Of a DNA stretch of 5,104 bases, positions 1 to 5,104 are shown in pieces. Both the position numbers and the translations under genes were made by a program. Below the pieces are notes generated by a model that had not been told where the DNA came from, ran no database searches, and was given only the letters and a program-made list of their open reading frames with translations. The DNA comes from Bryobacterales bacterium (GTDB taxonomy: Bacteria > Cyanobacteriota > Vampirovibrionia > Obscuribacterales > Obscuribacteraceae), in the NCBI GenBank assembly GCA_903970295.1, contig CAJCHQ010000537.1, positions 1 through 5,104 on the forward strand. Reading direction: 5' to 3'. Position 1 is the stretch's first letter. The number at the start of each line of letters is the position of its first letter.

Positions 1-1066
1 GTCCGATGTGACGATTGCTGGAAGGTCTATTCAAAGCCGTTTGTCCCGATTCGGCATTCCGCCGGAAGAGTTCGGACAACTTCTCGAAACCCTCAGAGAA
101 CTCAAAGACCTCGATTTTCAAGGGTTCCACTTTCATAACGATGAGAGAGAGAGCGATATCAGAGCCGGTCAATTAGAGGGCATGCTCACTCTGATGATCG
201 ACACCTACAGAGCAGGTTTCCAACCAACCGTGATCAACATCGGCGGAGGATTGAGACAACAGCAGCTGGCCGAACCCAGTCAGTGGTCTGAATACATCGA
301 ACAACTCCAGGAAGAGTTGATCAAAGGAAATTCCGACGGATGCTGGCGCGGTTTCGCCTACGGCATGCGCATCAACGACCGCGGCAAAGTCGTCGGACGA
401 GGACAAGCCATAGCACTATGTGCGGTGCCTGACCTCAAGAACGTCATTCGTGAAATGTTCACGTCCGGTGATATCGAAGGTAAAAGCAATGCTGCTTTCA
501 TTAGAGATAATGGCTTCCGAATTATGCTCGAACCCGGACAGGCGATGCTCGAGCAGTGCGGAATTTCATTGTTCGAAGTAATCGAAGTCAAAAAGTCAGT
601 CGGCGGTCACACACTCGTTGTCGTTGACGGCAATATGTACAATCTCTCGGTCTCAATGCGCGAGTATCTTATGGATCCGTTCCTGATCGAAGGCGCCAGG
701 ACGCAGGCTGAGGAGGGCTCGTCATCATCTTCCGTGCCAGGTGAGAGGCGGTCGGCATCATCTCAGGACACGGAATGTTTCATTGTTGGCAGTCTGTGCC
801 GGGAAGAAGACTTCCTGATGAAACGTAAAGTCGGTTTTCACCGCGCTCCTCAAGCGGGAGATCTGATTTGCTTTGCAAATACAGCCGCCTACCGAATCGA
901 TTTCGAAGATGCTCATCCCCATAAGCAGCCGAACGGCATGCGCCTGGTCGCAACTCGTTCGGGCGGTCGCTGGCAATTCAGGTCAGAGGCTTCTTTCGAC
1001 CCCTACGAAAAAGTTATCGAGCAAAGCTCGCCAAAAGAAAATAACAAGCAGTTGGTAAGCGTTTAG
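1..1066 (+). CDS. Fold-type III PLP-dependent decarboxylase-like protein, Y4yA-like (5' partial)
   Basis: Family members use PLP to decarboxylate amino acids such as ornithine, diaminopimelate or carboxy-intermediates of siderophores; the substrate here is unknown. The frame is open to the left edge (first whole codon at base 2), so the GTG at 8 is an internal valine codon and the true start lies upstream. Counting from base 8, visible landmarks are SRFGIP (13-18, the K/RFG segment of the barrel), GFHFHND (39-45, the PLP-stacking histidine region), INIGGGL (76-82, phosphate-binding glycines), LEPGQ (174-178, normally EPGR) and VGSLCREEDF (about 260-269), which matches the catalytic-cysteine GPxCxxxD segment with Cys264. 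AAYRIDF follows near 295. The N-terminal part with the PLP lysine, perhaps 100-150 residues, is outside the window. A serine-rich stretch near 238-255 looks like a variable surface insertion. It ends 26 bases before the next gene. The superfamily call is firm; the Y4yA assignment is from general resemblance. Confidence 0.87.
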   Translation, partial: SDVTIAGRSIQSRLSRFGIPPEEFGQLLETLRELKDLDFQGFHFHNDERESDIRAGQLEGMLTLMIDTYRAGFQPTVINIGGGLRQQQLAEPSQWSEYIEQLQEELIKGNSDGCWRGFAYGMRINDRGKVVGRGQAIALCAVPDLKNVIREMFTSGDIEGKSNAAFIRDNGFRIMLEPGQAMLEQCGISLFEVIEVKKSVGGHTLVVVDGNMYNLSVSMREYLMDPFLIEGARTQAEEGSSSSSVPGERRSASSQDTECFIVGSLCREEDFLMKRKVGFHRAPQAGDLICFANTAAYRIDFEDAHPHKQPNGMRLVATRSGGRWQFRSEASFDPYEKVIEQSSPKENNKQLVSV

Positions 1067-1081
1067 AAAAGCTTTGCAACC

Positions 1082-1086
1082 GGAGG
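1082..1086 (+). promoter_or_regulatory. Strong Shine-Dalgarno site for the cysteine synthase-rhodanese gene
   Basis: GGAGG lies 6 bases before the ATG at 1093, an ideal spacing, and fixes the start of the fusion gene. The whole gap from the previous stop is only 26 bases and contains no hairpin followed by T residues, so read-through transcription from the upstream gene is expected. Confidence 0.8.
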
Positions 1087-1092
1087 GCTTCT

Positions 1093-2415
1093 ATGATTTA
1101 TGACAATATCTCAGAACTGATCGGCAACACGCCGTTGCTGCGCATTCCGAGCGCAGTCCACAAGCTTAAAAACATAGAACTCTACGCCAAACTGGAGTAT
1201 TACAATCCCTTCGGTTCGGTCAAAGATCGAGTGGCCTGGGGCATGGTGCGCAATCGGTTGCCTGAACTCAAGTCGCAAAACAAAACCGTCCTTGAATCTT
1301 CCAGCGGCAACACAGCCAAAGCCCTGTCTGTCCTTTGCTCGACCAACGGCATTCCTTTCGAGACAGTAACTAATCGCATCAAATATCCGGAAGTGAGGGG
1401 AGTGTTGCAAGTTCTCGGCGCCGCAATCGAAGAGTTGCCCGGGCTTTCTGACTGCCCGCATCCGCTCGATCCCAACGACGCCATTCAATACTCACGCGAC
1501 AAAGCGGCTCGAGATCCAATCAAATACCACCTTACCGACCAGTATTTCAACGAAGACAATCCCAATTCGCATTTCGCCACGACTGGCAAAGAACTGGTTG
1601 ATGACCTCGGTCGTGTCGACTACTTCTTTGGCTTCCTGGGTACCTGCGGCACCACCTATGGTACCGGCAAATTCCTCAAACAAGCCAATCCGGAGGCCGT
1701 CGTTTTCGGCATTGTCGGTAAGCCTGGTCACAGCGTTCCAGGCGGGCGCACCCTGGAAGAGCTCTGGGAAGTCGGCTTTTTCGACAAAGAATTTTACGGC
1801 GACATCATTGGTGGCACAGTGGCGGAGGCCATCGACGGCGCCTTGATTCTCAATCGCCAGTGCGGCATTTTGTGCGGACCGACAACCGGTCTCACGTTCA
1901 TGAAAGCGATTGAAAAATTAGCCGCGATCGATGATCCGAACGGCCCCGTAACGAAGGCTGTGTTCATCGCCTGTGACCGCATGGAGCCATATCTCAGCTT
2001 TTTCAAAAAGCATCGCCCGGAGTTATTTAGCAGCAAACCGAAAAACCATGCCTCGGTGGAGAGCTTGACCGAAGAGCAGGTCAAACAAGCTAATCAACTG
2101 AGCCTTCCTGAATTGAACAAAATGATTGCCGAGAAAGATCCGTTCATCGTCGACATCCGCGGCTACTTTGCCTTTTCAACCGGGCATATTCCTGGCTCAA
2201 TCAATATTTTGGACGACAACTTCGGTCAGATGATCGAAGGCGGTATGGTCTTTCCGAAAAATCGTCCAATCGTCGTAGTCTGCCGCGTCGGCGACATCTC
2301 GAAGAAATACGCCGTATTTCTCAAACGCCAGGGCTACGAAGCCTACTCTCTCGCCGAGGGCGTACAAGGCTACAAAAACAGTAACTACGAGGTGGAACAA
2401 TCTATCGGTGCCTAA
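1093..2415 (+). CDS. Cysteine synthase-like PLP enzyme fused to a C-terminal rhodanese domain
   Basis: Residues 1-315 are a fold-type II PLP enzyme of the O-acetylserine sulfhydrylase / cystathionine beta-synthase / SbnA group, which adds a nucleophile to an aminoacrylate made from an activated serine. It opens with ISELIGNTPLLRI. NPFGSVKDR carries the PLP lysine K44, ESSSGNTAKAL (68-78) matches the TSGNT substrate loop, GTCGTTYGTG (183-192) is the phosphate loop (usually GTGGTxTG), and MEPYLS (297-302) matches the segment giving the serine near the PLP ring nitrogen. Residues about 330-435 are a rhodanese domain: FIVDIRGYFAFSTGHIPGSINI, then the active-site loop CRVGDIS with Cys397 in place to carry a persulfide. 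At 440 residues it is about 120 longer than a plain cysteine synthase. The fusion suggests sulfane sulfur supply to the synthase active site (inference). Its last codons overlap the next gene. Acceptor and sulfur donor cannot be read from the sequence. Confidence 0.92.
   Translation: MIYDNISELIGNTPLLRIPSAVHKLKNIELYAKLEYYNPFGSVKDRVAWGMVRNRLPELKSQNKTVLESSSGNTAKALSVLCSTNGIPFETVTNRIKYPEVRGVLQVLGAAIEELPGLSDCPHPLDPNDAIQYSRDKAARDPIKYHLTDQYFNEDNPNSHFATTGKELVDDLGRVDYFFGFLGTCGTTYGTGKFLKQANPEAVVFGIVGKPGHSVPGGRTLEELWEVGFFDKEFYGDIIGGTVAEAIDGALILNRQCGILCGPTTGLTFMKAIEKLAAIDDPNGPVTKAVFIACDRMEPYLSFFKKHRPELFSSKPKNHASVESLTEEQVKQANQLSLPELNKMIAEKDPFIVDIRGYFAFSTGHIPGSINILDDNFGQMIEGGMVFPKNRPIVVVCRVGDISKKYAVFLKRQGYEAYSLAEGVQGYKNSNYEVEQSIGA
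2389..2395 (+). promoter_or_regulatory. Shine-Dalgarno site supporting the GTG start of the methyltransferase
   Basis: GAGGTGG lies inside the last codons of the fusion gene, 12 bases before the GTG at 2408. No ATG occurs in the methyltransferase frame near the N-terminus, so the GTG together with this site is the best start. Confidence 0.55.
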
Positions 2416-3139
2416 CCTTCTGCACAGCTCTCTCATTTGTGGCGTCGAGTACATTTACTACCCGATCACCGCTTATCGCAAGCTCATCTTGAAAGAAGTA
2501 TTGTCGCGGGTCGCAGGCGGCGATGTGCTCGACCTGGGCTGTGGTCAAGCCGGGGTGTACTGGTCGCTGGCTTATGCGACGCAGAGCCGGTCTATTTGTT
2601 ATTTCGACTATCTCGACGAAAATCTCGCGGCGATCAATCGCCAACTCTCCCAATTGTCACCCGCATTCATCGAAGAAAACTTTGACGAGACATTTCAGTT
2701 CTTGCTCGAAAACAACTTACTTCCAGCAAACTGTGACACGAAGGAGCTGGCCGAAAATATCTTGCATAAGGTGGATCTGGTCAAAGAGTATGACTTCCGC
2801 TTGCTTTCCACTTCCCGCAAATTCGACACGATCATCAGTATCGAAGCGATCGAGTGCGTAGCATCCACCGACGAATTGAATTCGACTCTGGCAGTGTGTC
2901 GTGATTTGCTCAAGTCAGGCGGGCAGTTGCTTGGTATCGTCGCTAAGTACGACCAATTCACCGCTCGTACACAAGAGTTGATCGACACGCACTTCGGTGG
3001 CGCACTGAACCCGGATGCTTCCGCGTTATCCGCCGCTTTCGCACATGCCGGTTTCGAGATCAACCAACTGAAAACAGTTTCTACGCCGGAATTACATAAT
3101 TACAGTGAGGCAATCATCTACGATGTTCGCAAGAGTTAG
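2408..3139 (+). CDS. Class I SAM-dependent methyltransferase
   Basis: This 243-residue protein has the Rossmann-type SAM fold of a small soluble methyltransferase. Motif I is DVLDLGCGQAG (39-49), the SAM-binding glycine loop. YFDYLDENL (65-73) ends strand 2, with an acidic residue (probably D67) placed to bind the SAM ribose. FDTIISIEAIECV (139-151) fits motif IV and LLKSGGQLLGIVAK fits the motif VI strand and loop. About 50 residues between motifs II and IV, including a charged stretch, may form a substrate lid. The start is a GTG that overlaps the fusion gene's stop by 8 bases, and its own end overlaps the desulfurase start, so translational coupling is likely. Nothing in the sequence says whether the acceptor is O, N, S or C. 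Operon position suggests it modifies the product or an intermediate of the neighbouring PLP enzymes (inference). Confidence 0.86.
   Translation: MPNLLHSSLICGVEYIYYPITAYRKLILKEVLSRVAGGDVLDLGCGQAGVYWSLAYATQSRSICYFDYLDENLAAINRQLSQLSPAFIEENFDETFQFLLENNLLPANCDTKELAENILHKVDLVKEYDFRLLSTSRKFDTIISIEAIECVASTDELNSTLAVCRDLLKSGGQLLGIVAKYDQFTARTQELIDTHFGGALNPDASALSAAFAHAGFEINQLKTVSTPELHNYSEAIIYDVRKS
3105..3110 (+). promoter_or_regulatory. Shine-Dalgarno site deciding the ATG start of the desulfurase
   Basis: GTGAGG lies 12 bases before the ATG at 3123. The GTG at 3105 could also be read as a start 6 codons earlier, but it has no purine-rich site at good spacing (upstream is ATTACATAATTACA). I therefore treat GTGAGG as the ribosome binding site and ATG 3123 as the start. 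Confidence 0.5.
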
Positions 3140-4457
3140 TCCCGGCACCATATTTTCTCAAAACATCACTCTGCTTCCGAAAGAATCGGTCGAGCAGAAA
3201 GACTTCCGCGGACAATTTCCGATTTTTGCCGCCAATCAATCGGTAGTTTATTTCGACAGCGCTGCAACTGCTCAAAAACCGCGGGCGGTGCTTCAGGCAG
3301 AGAGAGATTATGCCGAGTCTGTGTGCGCCAACAGCGGTCGTGGTTCTTACCGCTGGGCTTATCAGACGAGCAGGCTGATTGCAGGGATTCGCGCTCAGGT
3401 AGCATCGTTCATCAACTGCTCAAGCCCCGACGAGGTTGCGTTTACCTCGGGCGCCACAATGAGTTTGAATCTGGTGGCATTAGCCTGGGGCGAAGAAAAT
3501 TTGGAGGACGGCGATCAAATTCTTTATTGCCCGTCCGATCACAAGTCTCTCAACGAGCCCTGGTTTAACCTCCAACGCAAATTAGCCAGACGCAAAATAG
3601 ACATCGAACTCGTGCCGTATCCGCTACTCAGTTCCGGGGCGATCGACATATCAGCGCTGAGCAAAGTCGTTTCGGACAAGACTCGGTTGATCAATATCAC
3701 TCACGCAAACAACGTAGCCGGCGTCGTCAACGATGTTTTATCAATCCGCAAAGTGCTTCCCGCCGAAGTTTTGATCAACCTGGACTGTGCTCAAACAGCA
3801 GGACATTTACCCATCGATGTGCAAGACCTGAACGTCGACTTCGTCAGCTTTTCAGGGCACAAAATCTATTCCACAACCGGTATCGGCGTTTTGTGGGTGA
3901 GAAAGAATTTGCACGCACAACTGGTGCCGGTAATTGTCGGCGGTGGGCAGTCAGAATTGAGTCAGAATGGATCAACAAAATGCGCTCAGGCATTGGCCGA
4001 ACTTATCGAGAGCGGCACTCAGAATATTTCCGGCATCATCTCCCTGGGAGCGGCTCTCGAATTCATTAATGCAGTCGGTCGCGAGCGCTTGCATGAACAT
4101 ACGAGCGTCCTCACTGATTACTTGCGCGCTCGTTTAGCAGCGATGCCTCAGATCGAATTAGTCTATGCCGATGCCAAATTGTCCAAACAGTCGCCAACCG
4201 TCAAATGTGGACTGGTCTCATTCAACGTGGCCGGTTTTTCGTCAACAGAAGTTGGTGACTACCTCGCTTCCTGCAATATGTTCGTTCGCCACGGCACCCA
4301 TTGCACAGGTAACGGAGCCGCCAATCTAGGAGCAGCCGAAGATTCCGTCCGGGTGAGCTTCGGTATCTATAACACAGTCAGCGAAATCGACAAACTACTG
4401 GCAGCGCTCAATGCCATGCCTAGCGACAGAAGCAATGAGCTAAGCCATTTTTGCTGA
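3123..4457 (+). CDS. SufS/CsdA-type cysteine desulfurase-like aminotransferase (class V)
   Basis: Fold-type I PLP enzymes of this family take sulfur from cysteine (or selenium from selenocysteine) as an enzyme persulfide, leaving alanine. Counting from ATG 3123 (444 residues, against about 406 for E. coli SufS), the protein has an N-terminal extension of some 25 residues, then FPIFAANQSVVYFDSAATAQKP, the family opening. SDHKSL contains His140, which stacks on PLP. LDCAQTAGH holds the Asp and Gln that contact the cofactor, SFSGHKIYSTTGIGVLW gives the PLP lysine K247, and ESGTQNISGIISLGAALEF is the SufS signature. VRHGTHCTGNG places Cys394 at the catalytic cysteine position of group II enzymes, and VRVSFGIYNT has the substrate-binding Arg410. 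The HRGIH segment of SufS is replaced by SGRGSYRW. It overlaps the methyltransferase by 17 bases. No SufE/SufU or scaffold gene follows, so a dedicated biosynthetic role is more likely than general Fe-S assembly (inference). A selenocysteine lyase-like or other class V activity is possible. Confidence 0.87.
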   Translation: MFARVSPGTIFSQNITLLPKESVEQKDFRGQFPIFAANQSVVYFDSAATAQKPRAVLQAERDYAESVCANSGRGSYRWAYQTSRLIAGIRAQVASFINCSSPDEVAFTSGATMSLNLVALAWGEENLEDGDQILYCPSDHKSLNEPWFNLQRKLARRKIDIELVPYPLLSSGAIDISALSKVVSDKTRLINITHANNVAGVVNDVLSIRKVLPAEVLINLDCAQTAGHLPIDVQDLNVDFVSFSGHKIYSTTGIGVLWVRKNLHAQLVPVIVGGGQSELSQNGSTKCAQALAELIESGTQNISGIISLGAALEFINAVGRERLHEHTSVLTDYLRARLAAMPQIELVYADAKLSKQSPTVKCGLVSFNVAGFSSTEVGDYLASCNMFVRHGTHCTGNGAANLGAAEDSVRVSFGIYNTVSEIDKLLAALNAMPSDRSNELSHFC

Positions 4458-4458
4458 A

Positions 4459-4545
4459 ATAAAGAACTATGAGACGACAGTTGTCGGCATCGGTGGCATC
4501 GGCAGTGCCACTGTCTACATTTTCTCAATAGAGATTTCACGTTAA
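4459..4545 (+). pseudogene. Possible N-terminal remnant of a dinucleotide-binding oxidoreductase
   Basis: The frame reads IKNYETTVVGIGGIGSATVY, then FSIEISR and a TAA at 4543. The YExxVVGxGGxGSAxxY pattern is the FAD-binding glycine loop found at the extreme N-terminus of sarcosine oxidase / DAO-type oxidoreductases; the ThiF/E1 family has a similar loop. There is no ATG: the codon where one would be expected (4459) is ATA, and no ribosome site precedes it. After the loop, helix 1 and strand 2 do not continue. A reading in another frame after the stop (ESFSIQEES, near 4560-4586) might be a shifted continuation, but this is weak. A decayed or deleted gene is the simplest reading; chance is possible because the stretch is short and contains a 9-bp tandem near-repeat. 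Confidence 0.35.
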
Positions 4546-4690
4546 GCGGCCCTCATATCGAGTCGTTTAGCATCCAAGAAGAATCCCTCGCTCAGCCGTA
4601 AAACCCGGTAAACATGCGTTTCAAAAGAAGTTACAAAGTCCACAAACGACGACTAAATCAACTATGCTTTGCCTATGCAAATTGAGAATC

Positions 4691-4741
4691 TTCGCAATAA
4701 GAACCTGCTCTTCCAACAAGCGCGAAAATTCGCAATAAGAA
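4691..4741 (+). repeat. 13-bp direct repeat TTCGCAATAAGAA (two copies) upstream of the ATPase gene
   Basis: Identical copies lie at 4691-4703 and 4729-4741, with starts 38 bases apart. A partial third copy, ATTCGCA, is at 4746-4752. The second copy overlaps a dyad, GCGAA-AA-TTCGC (4722-4733), and runs into the palindrome AGAATTCT (4738-4745). The spacing is not a multiple of three, so the repeat is not the trace of a repeated peptide. Position 60-110 bases before the ATG at 4800 fits operator or activator sites, but a small duplication would look the same. Confidence 0.55.
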
Positions 4742-4782
4742 TTCTATTCGCAGACGCGACTATCGCGGTGAATCAATCAACG

Positions 4783-4788
4783 AAGGAG
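4783..4788 (+). promoter_or_regulatory. Shine-Dalgarno site for the P-loop ATPase gene
   Basis: AAGGAG lies 11 bases before the ATG at 4800 in a purine-rich stretch. It supports 4800 as the start; the encoded protein begins directly with the first beta strand of the P-loop fold, as is usual for this family. Confidence 0.75.
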
Positions 4789-4799
4789 ACAACGACAAG

Positions 4800-5104
4800 A
4801 TGAGAATCGCATTCCTAGGTAAGGGTGGCTCAGGAAAAACCACAACTGCTGCCGGCTTTGTGCGTTACGCGCAAACGAAACATCCGTTTGTCTTAGCGAT
4901 TGATGCGGACTTGAACGTGCATCTGAGCCAGGCACTCAATCTCAATCACAGTGAGCCGATCCGCGAATTCGGATTCGCTTTCGATGAGATCAGTACGTAT
5001 TTGAGCGGCAATCGAGACGATTTAGACGATCGGCCGATGGTGGCATCGGCGCCACCAACTTACAAGTCAAATTTTGTCATGGTCAGACCGGACGACCAGT
5101 TATT
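4800..5104 (+). CDS. CooC/MinD-like P-loop ATPase (3' partial)
   Basis: The 101 visible residues open with MRIAFLGKGGSGKTTTAAGF, a deviant Walker A motif (GKGGSGKTT) with both the signature lysine K8 and the phosphate-binding lysine K13, typical of the SIMIBI class (MinD, ParA, NifH, CooC). The second strand, FVLAIDADLNVHLSQAL, matches the switch region in which CooC-type proteins have an Asp-rich segment. MinD/CooC-like proteins dimerise on ATP and serve in metal-centre insertion, cell-division placement or partition. The start directly at the P-loop and the D-A-D segment favour CooC-like over ParA, but the metal-binding or membrane-targeting regions that would separate them lie beyond the right edge. 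The 342-base gap and strong SD site suggest a separate transcription unit, so a link to the upstream operon is unproven. Confidence 0.83.
   Translation, partial: MRIAFLGKGGSGKTTTAAGFVRYAQTKHPFVLAIDADLNVHLSQALNLNHSEPIREFGFAFDEISTYLSGNRDDLDDRPMVASAPPTYKSNFVMVRPDDQL

Larger units (their letters stand above)
4458..4799 (+). other. 342-base non-coding gap between operon and ATPase gene
   Basis: No convincing complete gene lies here. The left part (to about 4545) encodes a short glycine-loop peptide that looks like a gene remnant. The middle (about 4546-4660) shows no structure I can name. The right part, A+T richer, contains a 13-bp direct repeat, a small dyad and the ribosome binding site of the ATPase gene. 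I see no clear intrinsic terminator after the desulfurase (no GC stem followed by a T run) and no promoter with good -35 and -10 boxes, although the ATPase gene probably has one here. Confidence 0.6.

Noticed and set aside
8..10. GTG at 8 as the start of the decarboxylase
   Set aside because: The frame is open to the left edge and the protein lacks its PLP-lysine region, so this is an internal codon of a gene cut by the window.
715..765. Serine-rich stretch in the decarboxylase as a frameshift or repeat array
   Set aside because: The frame is intact and the catalytic-cysteine segment follows at once; it is best read as a variable surface insertion.
1111..1488. Long open frames on the - strand across the fusion gene (also 358-591, 1794-2084 and 2695-3063)
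   Set aside because: They lie opposite genes with clear family motifs, have no recognisable domains or ribosome sites, and are expected by chance opposite coding sequence.
3105..3107. GTG at 3105 as the start of the desulfurase
   Set aside because: It has no good ribosome site and overlaps the sequence that best serves as the SD site of the ATG at 3123.
4475..4515. Inverted repeats CGACA-GT-TGTCG and CAGTG-C-CACTG as a terminator after the desulfurase
   Set aside because: Loops of 1-2 bases cannot form proper hairpins and no T run follows; the pattern is explained by the glycine-loop coding repeat.
4631..4659. TTACAA ... TAAATC with a 17-base spacer as a promoter for the ATPase gene
   Set aside because: Only about half of the -35 consensus matches and such pairs are common by chance in this A+T-rich stretch.
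4668..4681. Dyad TTTGC-CTAT-GCAAA as an operator or terminator
   Set aside because: Only 5-bp arms, A+T rich, no T tract and no second copy; too weak to call.
4614..4685. Basic 23-residue frame MRFKRSYKVHKRR... in the gap
   Set aside because: No SD site, very short and without recognisable features.

Overview
The window holds five protein-coding genes, all on the + strand: four tightly packed biosynthetic-type genes at 1-4457, then a 342-base non-coding gap and the start of a fifth gene that leaves the right edge. Base composition looks close to 50% G+C and codon use looks even across the genes. Strong Shine-Dalgarno (SD) sites and overlapping genes mark it as bacterial. I cannot name the phylum with confidence. 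An uncultured or environmental lineage is plausible, because none of the proteins matches a model-organism protein closely enough for me to give it a firm symbol.

Layout: (1) 1-1066, the C-terminal three quarters or so of a fold-type III PLP-dependent enzyme (ornithine/diaminopimelate decarboxylase superfamily, most like the Y4yA-type proteins), cut by the left edge. (2) 1093-2415, a cysteine-synthase-like fold-type II PLP enzyme fused to a C-terminal rhodanese domain. (3) 2408-3139, a class I SAM-dependent methyltransferase that starts at GTG inside the end of gene 2. (4) 3123-4457, a SufS/CsdA-type cysteine desulfurase that starts inside the end of gene 3. (5) 4458-4799, a gap holding a possible remnant of a dinucleotide-binding protein N-terminus and, near its right end, a 13-bp direct repeat with a small dyad. 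(6) 4800 to the right edge, the N-terminus of a CooC/MinD-like P-loop ATPase, with its own strong SD site and probably its own transcription unit.

Genes 1-4 look like one operon: gaps are 26, -8 and -17 bases and no terminator is visible between them. Three different PLP folds (III, II and I) sit with a methyltransferase and a sulfane-sulfur carrier domain. The parts suggest (inference) that a desulfurase and a rhodanese domain pass activated sulfur to a beta-replacement enzyme, that a decarboxylase-fold enzyme acts on the amino acid product or its precursor, and that a methyltransferase caps the product. That would be a small pathway for an unusual sulfur-containing amino acid or amine. I know of no named pathway with exactly this gene set, so the product is unknown.
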